Shown here: positions 42,425 through 51,372 of the stretch, piece after piece | Layout: each line of letters opens with the position of its first letter | How positions within the stretch are numbered: position 1 is the first letter of the stretch | Assembly (NCBI GenBank): GCA_016203535.1 | Contig: JACQMO010000019.1 | Coordinates: 23,899-87,898 of the forward strand | From: Candidatus Uhrbacteria bacterium | GTDB lineage: Bacteria; Patescibacteriota; Patescibacteriia; 2-12-FULL-60-25 | Reading direction: 5' to 3' | DNA: 64,000 bases | Position numbers and translations under genes: made by a program | The notes under the pieces: model-generated | The model's database searches: none | What the model saw: the letters and a program-made list of their open reading frames with translations, nothing else | Told to the model about the DNA's origin: nothing

Positions 42425-43678
42425 ATGGCAAAAAAACGCTCGCGCGTCCTGATCGTCGGCGGCGGGTTCGGAGGGCTTGCCACGGCATTGGCGCTCTCCA
42501 AGCACACGGCAGATACGGAACTTGAAATCACCCTGCTCTCCGACAAACCGCACTTCGAATACCACGCCGCCCTCTATCGCGTGGTCACCGGAAAATCGCC
42601 GCTCGAGGTGTGCATTCCCGTTTCAGAAATTCTCAAGCACGCGAACGTGAATTTCGATCTTGAAAAAGTCACGAGCGTGGATGCCGCCGAGCGCATGGTG
42701 CGCGGCGAATCCGGACGGCAATATCCATTCGACTATCTCGTGCTCGCGCTTGGTTCCGAAACGGCCTATTTCAAAATCCCTGGGCTGGAAACGTTCTCAT
42801 ATGGGTTCAAATCCATCCAGGAAGCGATGCGCCTCAAGCGGCATCTCCACGAGGTCATCGGAACCTGCGCGATTTCGGATACCGATACGGAGGAAGATCT
42901 CTGCCGGATGCATCTTGTGATCGTGGGTGGCGGGCCGAGCGGCGTCGAACTCGCCGCAGAACTTGCGGTCTACGCGCGGCGGCTCGCGAAAAACCATGGG
43001 GTTGATCCGCGCCTCCTGGCCATCGACATCATCGACAGCGCTCCGCGCATCCTTCCTATGCTCCCGTCGCGCGTATCGGAGATCGTCGCCATGCGATTGC
43101 GCGCACTCGGCGTGAACCTCTTCCTCAACCGGCCGATGCTCGAAGGAAAAATACGGGAGATCATGGTGCGCGGGATGACCATGCACACGGAAACGATCAT
43201 CTGGACAGCCGGCGTCGCGCCGAATGCGCTCTATGCGTCCACTGGCGCGTTCCGCTTCGACAAAAAGGGTCGCGTCGAAGTCGACGTCGCTCTCCGCGCG
43301 AAAGGGCACAAAAATATTTTCGTCATCGGCGACGGCGCGGCAACGCAATATTCAGGGATGGCGCAGACCGCCATTCACGACGGCAAACATGTCGCGGCTG
43401 CCATCCCGCGGCTTCTCCGAAAACAACGGCCGGCACCGTATATCCCGAAGCGGCCTGCGTACTCCATCCCGGTCGGCCCGGGGTGGGCCGCGACCATGTT
43501 CGGCTCCCTTCTCTTCACCGGTTACCTTGGCTGGATCTTCCGTCGCGCGATTGATTTCCGCTTTTTCCTGTCCATCCTTCCCTTCGGAAAAGCGCTCACG
43601 GCGTTCCGCTGCGGAAAACGGCTCACGGAGTCCTGCCCGGCGTGCGCCGAACCTACTTCTTCATCATCTCCTCGTTGA
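42425..43678 (+). CDS. ndh: Type II NADH dehydrogenase / FAD-dependent pyridine nucleotide oxidoreductase
   Basis: Transfers electrons from NADH to a quinone-like acceptor without proton pumping. The ATG at 42425 lies two bases after the DoxX gene. The 417 residues have the FAD motif VLIVGGGFGGLATALAL near residue 8, a second dinucleotide motif VIVGGGPSGVELAAELA near 162, TIIWTAGVAPN, FVIGDGAA and a C-terminal amphipathic/membrane segment (WAATMFGSLLFTGYLGWIFRRAIDFRFFLSILPF) typical of NDH-2. Quinone synthesis is not encoded here, so the acceptor is unknown. The last 26 bases overlap a convergent membrane gene. Confidence 0.87.
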   Translation: MAKKRSRVLIVGGGFGGLATALALSKHTADTELEITLLSDKPHFEYHAALYRVVTGKSPLEVCIPVSEILKHANVNFDLEKVTSVDAAERMVRGESGRQYPFDYLVLALGSETAYFKIPGLETFSYGFKSIQEAMRLKRHLHEVIGTCAISDTDTEEDLCRMHLVIVGGGPSGVELAAELAVYARRLAKNHGVDPRLLAIDIIDSAPRILPMLPSRVSEIVAMRLRALGVNLFLNRPMLEGKIREIMVRGMTMHTETIIWTAGVAPNALYASTGAFRFDKKGRVEVDVALRAKGHKNIFVIGDGAATQYSGMAQTAIHDGKHVAAAIPRLLRKQRPAPYIPKRPAYSIPVGPGWAATMFGSLLFTGYLGWIFRRAIDFRFFLSILPFGKALTAFRCGKRLTESCPACAEPTSSSSPR

Positions 43679-44006
43679 AAAACTCGCCGCAGGATTTTGA
43701 AAGCTTTTCCTGTTCGGCAGTCGTCGGCTGGGAACCTTGAAGAAGTTCTGACACCCGTTTTTCACCGAGGACTCTTTTCCCGCACTCCATGAGACCCGGC
43801 GGAATGATCTCGCCGATTCCACCGGGACCGGAAAGTCCACTGACGACGCCTTGGAACATCTGTGAACCGGCCGATTGCATCATTTGCTGGAACCCCCCGC
43901 CGGACACGAAGAGCCCTGCCGTCACGGCCCCGGCAAGAATCGCCGCGCCGATGAGCGTCCAGATGATGAGATATAATGCTCCCAGGATTTTCAGGAAGGT
44001 GTTCAT
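43653..44006 (-). CDS. Small membrane protein of unknown function
   Basis: Not recognised. The 117 residues start MNTFLKILGALYLIIWTLIGAAILAGAVTAGLFVSGG, a long hydrophobic segment that may be one kinked helix or two, followed by a Gly/Gln/Met-rich outer or cytoplasmic region with two cysteines (MECGKRV, SKSCGEFF). It overlaps the end of the NADH dehydrogenase gene tail to tail by 26 bases and diverges from ruvB. Reading frame supported by the clean hydrophobic pattern only. Confidence 0.6.
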   Translation of the reverse strand: MNTFLKILGALYLIIWTLIGAAILAGAVTAGLFVSGGGFQQMMQSAGSQMFQGVVSGLSGPGGIGEIIPPGLMECGKRVLGEKRVSELLQGSQPTTAEQEKLSKSCGEFFNEEMMKK

Positions 44007-44082
44007 ACTAAAGGTATGTTACTCCGCTCGCCGTCCTCTAGCCATGCCGACGGTCCGTGCGCTAAGGTAGAGGCATCACGCT

Positions 44083-45105
44083 ATGGAGGAGATCGAACGC
44101 ATCGTCGCGCCGGATTCGCTGGAACAGGACCGTGGATTCGAGGTCTCCCTCCGTCCGAAGACGCTCCAGGAATTCATCGGCCAGCCGAAGGTGAAGGAAA
44201 ACCTGACGATTTTTCTTGAAGCCGCGCGGGGACGGAAAGAGCCATGCGAACATGTTCTCTTATACGGCCCCCCGGGACTCGGAAAAACCACGCTCGCGCA
44301 TGTCATCGGCGCCGAGATGGGTGCGACGGTCAAGGTGACAAGCGGGCCCGCGCTTGAACGCGTCGGCGACCTCGCGGCCATCCTCACCAACCTCGAGGAA
44401 GGAGACGTGCTGTTCATCGACGAAATCCACCGCATGAACCGGACGATCGAGGAGGTGCTCTATCCGGCCATGGAGGATTACGCGCTCGATATCGTCATCG
44501 GCAAAGGCCCGACCGCGCGCACGCTCCGGCTCGATCTGAAACGCTTCACGCTCATCGGCGCGACGACGAAGATGTCGCTCCTGTCCGGACCGTTTCGCGA
44601 CCGGTTCGGCGCGATCTACCATTTGGACTTCTACGGCATCGAGGAGATGATCGACATCATCCGACGGAGCGCGGCGCTTCTCGACATCGCCGTCGGCGCG
44701 GACGAAGCCCGCGTGATCGCCTCACGGTCGCGCCGGACGCCGCGTGTCGCGAACCGGCTCCTGAAGCGCGTCCGCGACTACGCCCAGGTCCGCGGGGATG
44801 GTACACTTTCGACGCCCGTGGTGGATGAGGCGCTCACCCGTCTCGACATCGACCCGCGCGGCTTGGACGACATGGACCGCCGGACCCTCCTCGCGATGAT
44901 CGAGAAATTCGGCGGCGGCCCCGTGGGGCTCACGACCCTCGCCGCCTCGACCGCGGAAGACGTCGCGACGCTCGAAGAGGTGATCGAGCCGTTTCTCCTG
45001 CGCGAAGGCCTCATCGACCGGACCCCCCGCGGCCGCGTCGCGACCGACCTGGCCTATCACCATCTCGGGCTGACCCCACCGAACCGACAATCCTCCCTCA
45101 CCTAG
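44083..45105 (+). CDS. ruvB: Holliday junction helicase RuvB
   Basis: AAA+ motor that drives branch migration with RuvA. The 340 residues contain [19 protein letters not shown], Walker [12 protein letters not shown] near 67-77, Walker [11 protein letters not shown] near 110, sensor 1 [20 protein letters not shown] with the arginine finger, and the C-terminal winged helix ending [15 protein letters not shown]. Family length. It is separated from ruvC by 36 kb. A degenerate seven-base repeat begins directly after its stop codon. No Shine-Dalgarno is obvious. Confidence 0.97.
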   Translation: MEEIERIVAPDSLEQDRGFEVSLRPKTLQEFIGQPKVKENLTIFLEAARGRKEPCEHVLLYGPPGLGKTTLAHVIGAEMGATVKVTSGPALERVGDLAAILTNLEEGDVLFIDEIHRMNRTIEEVLYPAMEDYALDIVIGKGPTARTLRLDLKRFTLIGATTKMSLLSGPFRDRFGAIYHLDFYGIEEMIDIIRRSAALLDIAVGADEARVIASRSRRTPRVANRLLKRVRDYAQVRGDGTLSTPVVDEALTRLDIDPRGLDDMDRRTLLAMIEKFGGGPVGLTTLAASTAEDVATLEEVIEPFLLREGLIDRTPRGRVATDLAYHHLGLTPPNRQSSLT

Positions 45106-45140
45106 CTACAGTCTACGGCCTACCGCCTATAGTCTATTCC
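45106..45140. repeat. Degenerate heptamer repeat after ruvB
   Basis: Five consecutive seven-base units: CTACAGT, CTACGGC, CTACCGC, CTATAGT, CTATTCC. It starts on the base after the ruvB stop codon and ends just before the next ATG, and includes TATAGT, a candidate -10 box eight bases before that ATG. Confidence 0.75.
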
Positions 45141-45141
45141 C

Positions 45142-45393
45142 ATGATCCCCCTCCCCATCTTCCTCGCCGTCTGGGCGTTTCTCCTCCTCATCTGGCTGGC
45201 GTTTGCGGCGATCAGCGCGCTGCAGATGCTCCGCTTTGGCGTGAGCGGCCACATGGTCTACGTTTCCACGGGATTGTTCATGATCGTATCCTTCCTGGTT
45301 CTGTCCGCCACGGCGCTGTTTTTCCTCACCGTCGATTGGTCGCTCGGATTGGAATTGAGCCTCCCCGCGTTCAACGCGACCATCCCCCTCTAG
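45142..45393 (+). CDS. Small two-helix membrane protein
   Basis: Not recognised. The 83 residues are nearly all hydrophobic: IFLAVWAFLLLIWLAFAAISALQML and VYVSTGLFMIVSFLVLSATALFFLTV, with a short polar end (SLGLELSLPAFNATIPL). Start supported by a TATAGT box eight bases upstream that would give a leaderless mRNA. The stop is one base before the ATG of the PH-domain protein, so the two are cotranscribed and possibly partner in the membrane. Confidence 0.62.
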   Translation: MIPLPIFLAVWAFLLLIWLAFAAISALQMLRFGVSGHMVYVSTGLFMIVSFLVLSATALFFLTVDWSLGLELSLPAFNATIPL

Positions 45394-45394
45394 C

Positions 45395-45991
45395 ATGTTT
45401 GATCTCGCCCATCTCCCGAACGGCGCGCCGAATGAGAAGGCGGTCGTGCTGCTGCGCCGGCATTGGTTCACGATGCTCTCGCTCGCGCTCTCCTTCGCGT
45501 TCGTTCTGCTCCTCCCTCCCGCGATCTACATCGGCCTTCTTCTCATTGTCCCGGATTTTTTCAGCGATTCCGTCCGTGTAACGCTGCTCGTGCTCGGCGG
45601 ATCGATTTTTTTCCTGTTCGCCTGGCTGTTCCTCTATCAAAGCTACATCGACTATTACCTGGACGTCTGGATCGTGACGAACCGACGCATCTTGAGCATG
45701 GAACAGCACGGGCTGTTTTCACGGACCGTGTCGGAACTGCGGCTGCATCGCGTGCAGGATGTGACCGCGGAAGTGCACGGATTCTGGCGCACCATGTTCG
45801 ATTTTGGGGATCTCTACATCCAGACGGCCGGAGAAAAAGAGCGGTTCATCTTTGAAGAAATTCCGCATCCGAACGCGGTCGCGAAGACCATCCTCGATCT
45901 CGCCGAAGAACAGCGCAAGGCGCATCTTGAGGAAGCCGTGGAGGAATTCGGGATGCCGGACGGGAAGAAGCAAGCAGCAAGCAGCACGTAG
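45395..45991 (+). CDS. Membrane protein with bacterial PH domain
   Basis: Bacterial PH-domain (bPH2, YdbT-like) membrane protein, role unknown. In 198 residues: a soluble start (LPNGAPNEKAVVLLRRHWFTM), two membrane helices about residues 27-85, then the PH-like domain DVWIVTNRRILSMEQHGLFSRTVSELRLHRVQDVTAEVHG... with the VTNRRI signature, and a helical tail. The last residues (KKQAASST) are encoded by a degenerate seven-base repeat. Cotranscribed with the small membrane protein upstream; converges with a Pro-rich ORF. Confidence 0.78.
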   Translation: MFDLAHLPNGAPNEKAVVLLRRHWFTMLSLALSFAFVLLLPPAIYIGLLLIVPDFFSDSVRVTLLVLGGSIFFLFAWLFLYQSYIDYYLDVWIVTNRRILSMEQHGLFSRTVSELRLHRVQDVTAEVHGFWRTMFDFGDLYIQTAGEKERFIFEEIPHPNAVAKTILDLAEEQRKAHLEEAVEEFGMPDGKKQAASST

Positions 45992-45993
45992 CA
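45966..45993. repeat. Degenerate heptamer repeat at the end of the PH-domain gene
   Basis: Units AGAAGCA, AGCAGCA, AGCAGCA, CGTAGCA in series. They encode the last residues and the stop codon of the gene. Confidence 0.65.
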
Positions 45994-45997
45994 GGGG

Positions 45998-46327
45998 CTA
46001 TCTCCCGATCGGCGGGAGTTTCGGAGGCAGGCGCGGCGGGAGGGACGGCGGAGACATGGGACGCGGCATGGACGAGGGGCCGCCCCCGAGCGTCGTGCGG
46101 GCGAGCGACGTCCCTTGCGTCGGACCGGTCGGCTTGCCGAGACTCCGCGTCACATAGTCGCGCGCGGACGTCGCCTGCGGTCCGCCGCGGACGGCGGAAT
46201 CGCGCGTCTGCATCGATCCGGAGCGCAGGGACTCGATGCGCGCTTCAGTTTTCTGCGCGCGCTTTTCGCTGTGCGAGAGCTGCGGGCCGGTCGGTTTTTG
46301 GCCAAAGAGACCTTTGAGAAATCCCAT
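45998..46327 (-). CDS. Proline-rich small protein of unknown function
   Basis: Not recognised. The 109 residues have a short N-terminal helix (MGFLKGLFGQKP), a basic/acidic helix (SHSEKRAQKTEARIESLRSGS) and a low-complexity C-terminus rich in Pro, Ser and Gly (PPSLPPRLPPKLPPIGR). It follows the SpoIID-like gene by eight bases on the same strand and probably shares its transcript. No signal peptide. Likely disordered; the coding assignment rests on position and on the absence of a better frame. Confidence 0.45.
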   Translation of the reverse strand: MGFLKGLFGQKPTGPQLSHSEKRAQKTEARIESLRSGSMQTRDSAVRGGPQATSARDYVTRSLGKPTGPTQGTSLARTTLGGGPSSMPRPMSPPSLPPRLPPKLPPIGR

Positions 46328-46335
46328 ATTTACAA

Positions 46336-48630
46336 TTATTTGTATGCCTTTCGTAATTCCGTCCCTTGATAAAAGTGTTTCAGGATCGCGTCATACGTTG
46401 CGTTGTCCTTCGACGCCATATAGAGCGCGCCGCGGGCGGAGAGCCCCACGCCGTGGCCCCAGAGAGTCTGGCCGACGTCGTGCGGAACCGGCACGGACTT
46501 GAGCCAGGCGTATCCTTTGCCGCCCCACACTTCCGTCCAGTCGCGCGTCCGTCCGTCCGAGCGCGAGAAGTACGGCGTAATCGCGAGCTTCCCGTCATAC
46601 GTCACGATCTGGCCGCGCGTTTTCACGACCCCGTCGACGATATTCGGGCTTCGTTCCTCCTGTCCGTACCCGCGGTACACCTGGTCGAGGTGCGCGTCCA
46701 CGTGGAAAAACTCGTCGGCGTGTTTCGTCCCACGGTTCACGTGATAGAGCGCATACGTCCGGGCGGCCGCAAGGAGCGCTTTCTGATATTCGAGCGGGCT
46801 CACGTTCGATGTCTCGGCGATGCCGTACAGATACGATTCGAGAAGCAGTTCGTTGATGACCCAAACGTTGTCGGTTTCAGGAGTAAACCGCAGTTCGAGC
46901 TTCGCGCGGAATTTGTTGTCATTCGCGCCCGGAAGCCATGACACCGGGCGGCTGTAATCGGTGATCTCGAGCGGAGACGATCCGTCCTGCGCTTCCATCA
47001 CATACCACTCCGTGGATTGGCTCGTGCAGTTCGGCCCCGTGAGACGGTACAGTTTCGTGGTTCGATCGAAGGACGCCGTCGCGATCTCACCGGCTGCGAA
47101 CGCGCAGATGACGTTCCCCTTCTGGGTCGCCTTCATCCCGTCCGTTATCCCGCGCACCTTCATCAGGTCGTCGGTGGTACGGAACAGTCCGACGCGGATG
47201 ATCGGCTCCGCGGGCAAGCTCGCTTCGTCACCGGAGAGCGGCGGCACGCCGACGACCGGCCCGGGAACGGGTATCGGCGTCGGATCCACATACCCGTCGG
47301 ACGTCACCGTGACCGGGATGGAAACTTCGCCGCCTTCGACGTCGCGACCATCGGCCGTGAGCTGGAACGTCACCTGATAGTCGCCCATTTTCGCCGGCGC
47401 CTTGAGCGTATAACTCACGAACCCGATCTCTCCCGGCGAGGTGACGCTTTGCTCCTTCACGGGTTCGGTCGTGGTCGGCCAACTCTCATCGCGGACGTTC
47501 GAATAAACGCCAAGCGCGGGCGCGACCCCGACAAGCCGCAGCGCGCGGCTGTTCCAGATCACGTCTCCCGCGTTCTTGAACCCATGCGTGAGTTTCATCC
47601 GCCCGCTTCCCGCAACCGTCACCGCCTTGTGCGAGGTGAGGAGGAGCACCGAGCTGTATGAGCCGCCGGGCGGCGTCGTTCCTTCCGTCGGCGGAACAGC
47701 CGTATCAATAAACCCGTCCGCGCCGGTCACGCGAATCTTGAGCGTCACCGACCCGCCGTCCACCCAGGCGGTATCCTCGCTCGCGAGCTGGAAGGACTCC
47801 GTATACGTGCCGGGTTTCTCCGGAGCGCGGAGCACGAGTTTCATCGTCCCGGTCTGGCCGGTCTTCACCTCTTTTTCCACCAAAAATGCCGCCTGCGCCT
47901 CCGTCCCCCACGAGGAATCCTTGAACGCGCTGGCCCGATATTTTGGTTCCCATGTATACAAAGAGAGATACCCGGCGCCCTGCTTTTTCCAGGTGGCGGA
48001 GCCGACGTTCTTGAACTTCACGTTCACGGTCGTCTGCTCGCCCGGTTCAAGCTGCCATTCGATCCCGCCCTTGTCGGTGAGCTCCGCCTTGTACACGGAG
48101 GAGGATGGAATCGCGTCCGTGGCGGTTGCCGGCGGGGTCTTGATGGAAACCGGCTGGACCACCGGGGCGGGTTTCGCGACCGTGAACGTGACGTTGACGA
48201 CCGACCCCTTGATCCATGCGTTCGGGCCGGACGAAAGCAGAAATCGCTCCGAGTACGTTCCCGGCGTCGCGGGCGCCGTGATCTCGAAGACGGCACTCGC
48301 CATGGCGCCCGGTTTCACGCTGACCTCCCGGATGAGCGCCGGAAGATCCTTTTTCAGCCAAGTTGCGTTGCTGAAAACCGTCGTATCGCCGTACAAAAAC
48401 ACGGCTGTGGCGTTTTTCCCGCGCGTCCATGTTTTCGTCCCGATGTTCTTGAACTTGAGCGTGATCGTTTTCGTTGCCCCTGGCGCGAGCGTCACGGCGC
48501 CGGTAGACACCTCGGCTTGATAAGGTTCCGTCGCCGCGGAAACAGAAGAAAGCGGCAGAGAAACGGCCGTGGCCAGGAGCAAGGCTTCTGCAAAGCCGAG
48601 CCAAAATTTGCGGAAGTTCTTCTTGCGCAT
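46336..48630 (-). CDS. SpoIID/LytB-domain protein with Ig-like repeats
   Basis: Exported cell-wall protein; SpoIID domains act as lytic transglycosylases on denuded glycans or as amidase enhancers. The ATG at 48630 opens on a signal peptide (FWLGFAEALLLATAVSLPLSSVSA) and has TATTTT six bases upstream. The 764 residues hold three or four Ig-like domains of the NBR1/FxxxG type, each with LKFKNIGTKTW- or VKFKNVGSATWKK-like words and PATPGTYSERF, to about residue 470, then the SpoIID region with VINELLLESYLYGIAE, ALLAAARTYALYHV and GHGVGLSARGALYMA. Diverges from the flippase gene. Confidence 0.85.
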   Translation of the reverse strand: MRKKNFRKFWLGFAEALLLATAVSLPLSSVSAATEPYQAEVSTGAVTLAPGATKTITLKFKNIGTKTWTRGKNATAVFLYGDTTVFSNATWLKKDLPALIREVSVKPGAMASAVFEITAPATPGTYSERFLLSSGPNAWIKGSVVNVTFTVAKPAPVVQPVSIKTPPATATDAIPSSSVYKAELTDKGGIEWQLEPGEQTTVNVKFKNVGSATWKKQGAGYLSLYTWEPKYRASAFKDSSWGTEAQAAFLVEKEVKTGQTGTMKLVLRAPEKPGTYTESFQLASEDTAWVDGGSVTLKIRVTGADGFIDTAVPPTEGTTPPGGSYSSVLLLTSHKAVTVAGSGRMKLTHGFKNAGDVIWNSRALRLVGVAPALGVYSNVRDESWPTTTEPVKEQSVTSPGEIGFVSYTLKAPAKMGDYQVTFQLTADGRDVEGGEVSIPVTVTSDGYVDPTPIPVPGPVVGVPPLSGDEASLPAEPIIRVGLFRTTDDLMKVRGITDGMKATQKGNVICAFAAGEIATASFDRTTKLYRLTGPNCTSQSTEWYVMEAQDGSSPLEITDYSRPVSWLPGANDNKFRAKLELRFTPETDNVWVINELLLESYLYGIAETSNVSPLEYQKALLAAARTYALYHVNRGTKHADEFFHVDAHLDQVYRGYGQEERSPNIVDGVVKTRGQIVTYDGKLAITPYFSRSDGRTRDWTEVWGGKGYAWLKSVPVPHDVGQTLWGHGVGLSARGALYMASKDNATYDAILKHFYQGTELRKAYK

Positions 48631-48636
48631 GCTCGT

Positions 48637-48660
48637 AAAATAGCACAAATGCGGTAAACT
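48637..48660. promoter_or_regulatory. Overlapping divergent -10 boxes for the SpoIID-like and flippase genes
   Basis: TATTTT on the minus strand (48642-48637) lies six bases before the ATG at 48630; TAAACT on the plus strand (48655-48660) lies six bases before the ATG at 48667. Only 36 bases separate the two start codons, so both mRNAs should be leaderless and compete for polymerase. Confidence 0.5.
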
Positions 48661-48666
48661 GCCCGA

Positions 48667-50127
48667 ATGTCCGTCGCTCGGGCGCTCGCCCTCAATACCG
48701 GTGTACAAATCGCCGGCAAATTCGTTTCAACCATCATCGGGGTCATCGTCGTCGGCCTCATGACCCGCCACCTGGGCCAGGAAGGGTTCGGCATGTATTC
48801 CACGGCCAACGCCTTCTTTTCATTCTTTGCGCTGTTCCTCGATTTCGGCCTGAACGTGATGGTGGTGCAGATGCTCGGCGAACGGGCCGGCGACGCCGCA
48901 TACGAACGCCGCGTGGTGAGCGCTGCGTTCACCCTGCGCGTCATTTCCGCCCTCATCCTGCTCGGCATCGCGCCGGTGATCGGGCTTGCGTTCCCCTACC
49001 CGTGGGAATTGAAGCTTGCGCTCTTCGCTATCTGGGGGTCGTTTTTCTTCGCTGTTTTGAACCAGATCGTGATCGGCGTGCAGCAGCGGCATCTCAAAAT
49101 GCACGTCGTCGCGATCGGAGAAGTAAGCGGGCGGCTCGTCCTCCTCATCGGCATTCTCGTTGCGCGATCCCTCGGCTGGGGACTCGTCCCGATCGTGCTC
49201 ATCGTGTCCGTCGGCGGCGCCGTGAACTTCCTCATCAACTTTTTTGTCGCGCAGCGGTACGCCTCATTCGCGTGGAACGTGGACATCGCGTTCTGGAAGA
49301 CGCTCCTCCGTCGAAGCTGGCCCATCGGGATCTCCATCATCTTCAACCTGATCTATTTCAAGGCAGACACGCTCATCCTTTCCTTCATCCGCCCGCAAGC
49401 CGAAGTCGGCATCTACGGCGCGGCGTACCGCGTGCTCGAAATCCTCATCACGCTCCCGTTCATGTATGCGGGCGTCCTGCTTCCCATCATCGCGAAGCAA
49501 TGGGCGGGGCGCGACCGCGAACGGTTCGGCCGCCTCTTGAGTCATTCCTATAACGCCATGCTGATCCTCGCGGCGCCGCTCGTGGCCGGGACCTTGCTGC
49601 TCGCGACCCGCGGCATGATCCTCGTCGCCGGTCCGGATTTCGCGGTGTCCGGCGGGGTTTTGCAGATCCTCATCCTTGCCGTCGGCATGATCTTCTTCGG
49701 CACCGTTTCGTCGCACGCCATCGTCGCCCTGGACGCCCAACGATCGATGCTCCCGATCTATATCGCCGTCGCCGTGGTCACGCTCGCCGGGTACATCCTC
49801 TTCATCCCCACCTACGGGATGTGGGCCGCGGCCTGGCTCACGGTCTTTTCCGAGTTCTGCATCGCGCTCGGTTCGACCGCCATGGTGATCAAAAAATCCG
49901 GCGCGCGGTGGTCTCCGGCAGCCGGACTCAAAGCCGTGGCCGCGGCCGTGGTTATGGCGTTCGTCATTCGGCCATTGCAAGACCTCCCCCTCGTGATCCC
50001 CGTTCTTGCCGGCGCCGCGACGTATACGCTTCTCGTTCTTGCTTCAGGCGCCGTCTCGAAAGAGACGATCCGCGACATCCTCTCCATCCGCAAACCCCCG
50101 CCGACGCTGGAGAACCCTCTTGGATAA
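48667..50127 (+). CDS. Polysaccharide flippase (Wzx / MATE-like)
   Basis: Membrane flippase of the MOP superfamily that turns lipid-linked oligosaccharides across the membrane. The 486 residues have about 14 hydrophobic helices, opening with LALNTGVQIAGKFVSTIIGVIVVGLMTRHLGQEGFGMYSTANAFFSFFALFLDFGL, the Polysacc_synt pattern, and later SWPIGISIIFNLIYFKADTLIL and GVLLPIIAKQW. It is followed by an O-antigen ligase family gene, which places it in surface glycan export. The start follows TAAACT by six bases. Confidence 0.85.
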   Translation: MSVARALALNTGVQIAGKFVSTIIGVIVVGLMTRHLGQEGFGMYSTANAFFSFFALFLDFGLNVMVVQMLGERAGDAAYERRVVSAAFTLRVISALILLGIAPVIGLAFPYPWELKLALFAIWGSFFFAVLNQIVIGVQQRHLKMHVVAIGEVSGRLVLLIGILVARSLGWGLVPIVLIVSVGGAVNFLINFFVAQRYASFAWNVDIAFWKTLLRRSWPIGISIIFNLIYFKADTLILSFIRPQAEVGIYGAAYRVLEILITLPFMYAGVLLPIIAKQWAGRDRERFGRLLSHSYNAMLILAAPLVAGTLLLATRGMILVAGPDFAVSGGVLQILILAVGMIFFGTVSSHAIVALDAQRSMLPIYIAVAVVTLAGYILFIPTYGMWAAAWLTVFSEFCIALGSTAMVIKKSGARWSPAAGLKAVAAAVVMAFVIRPLQDLPLVIPVLAGAATYTLLVLASGAVSKETIRDILSIRKPPPTLENPLG

Positions 50128-50142
50128 AACGATATAATCTTC

Positions 50143-50204
50143 CCTGAGCTTGTCGAAGGGCTACCACAAGGAATTCATTACGGTAGTCCTTCGATGAACT
50201 CAGG
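50143..50204. repeat. REP-like inverted repeat
   Basis: CCTGAGCTTGTCGAAGG and CCTTCGATGAACTCAGG are imperfect complements, with inner arms GGGCTACC/GGTAGTCC. The word is a variant of a repeat found in many bacterial genomes. It separates the flippase and ligase genes and could fold as a long hairpin. Confidence 0.7.
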
Positions 50205-50214
50205 AACGAAACAT

Positions 50215-51372
50215 ATGTCCCGCCTCATCCTCATCCTTCTCCCGCTCGTCCTCCCGACGTACGTGATCCGGTTCCAGATCGGGCCGCTGCCGACGACGCT
50301 GCTTGAAGTCTTTTTACTGGCCTTCCTGGCGCTCTGGACGACGCAGCGCGGTCTCCCTGGATGGAAAAACGCACGCACGCTTCTCCAGAAGCGCGGATGG
50401 GCGTGGCCGCTCGGTCTCTGGCTCCTCGCGGGGCTGATCGGCGTCGTCGTCGCGCAAGATCATCTCGCGGCGCTCGGACTCTGGCGAGCATATTTTCTTG
50501 AACCGGCGCTTGTCTTCGCCATGCTCACGGATCTGGTGCGGGATGATCGCGAAAAACAATTGCTTCTCCGATCGCTCTCCGTGACCGTTGCCGTGCTGGC
50601 GCTCTGGGCCATCGCACAAATCGCCGGACTTCTCCCGATCCCGACTCCGTGGGACACCCCACCAGCCGGACTTCGCGCAACCGGACCGTTCCCGTTCCCG
50701 AACGCGCTCGCGCTCTTCGTCGTGCCGGCTACCGCGCTCTTTTTCCATCTCCTGACGCGACGTGTGAACGACCGTCACGCGATCCCGCTTCATCCGCTCT
50801 GGTCCGTCATCGGTTTCGGAAGCGGCATCATCGCCACGGTCCTCGCAAAAAGCGATGGCGGGCTGATCGCGCTCGGCGCCGCGATGTTTCTATCCCTCGT
50901 GTTTCGCAAAAAATCACGGTGGCTCGCCGTTGCCCTTGTCGTAATCGCGGCCGCGTTTCTTCTAGCGCGTCCATCATCTCGGACGGAGCTCACCAACCAA
51001 TTTCTCTTTCGGGAATGGTCCGGAAAAGTACGGCTCGTGATGTGGAACGAGACGCGCGAGATGCTTAAAGACCGGCCGATCTTCGGCGCCGGGCTTGGCG
51101 GCTATCCCGACAGGATCCTGCCGTACCACAAGGCGACATGGATGGAAATTTTCCAGTATCCGCATACTATCCTGCTGAACCTCTGGAGCGAAACCGGCGT
51201 GCTGGGGGTTGCGGCATTCGGATGGATCCTTGCGTTGTGGTGGAAACATGGCCGACGTCTTGCGCTCCCGATCCTCGCCGCCATCCTCGTCCACGGCTTG
51301 GTGGACGTCCCCTATTTCAAAAACGACCTCGCGGTCATGTTTTGGATGCTCGTGGCGTTGACGACAGTATAG
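50215..51372 (+). CDS. O-antigen ligase / polymerase family membrane protein
   Basis: Wzy/WaaL-type enzyme that joins glycan units to a carrier or to each other on the outer face. The ATG at 50215 is preferred over the track's 50194, because the latter lies in the REP-like repeat and the former follows AGGA. The 385 residues have about ten helices and a large outer loop, with RPIFGAGLGGYPDRILPYHKATWMEIFQYPHTILLNLWSETGVLGV carrying the conserved GxG...H...L pattern of the family. The end overlaps a convergent gene by 38 bases. Confidence 0.82.
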   Translation: MSRLILILLPLVLPTYVIRFQIGPLPTTLLEVFLLAFLALWTTQRGLPGWKNARTLLQKRGWAWPLGLWLLAGLIGVVVAQDHLAALGLWRAYFLEPALVFAMLTDLVRDDREKQLLLRSLSVTVAVLALWAIAQIAGLLPIPTPWDTPPAGLRATGPFPFPNALALFVVPATALFFHLLTRRVNDRHAIPLHPLWSVIGFGSGIIATVLAKSDGGLIALGAAMFLSLVFRKKSRWLAVALVVIAAAFLLARPSSRTELTNQFLFREWSGKVRLVMWNETREMLKDRPIFGAGLGGYPDRILPYHKATWMEIFQYPHTILLNLWSETGVLGVAAFGWILALWWKHGRRLALPILAAILVHGLVDVPYFKNDLAVMFWMLVALTTV

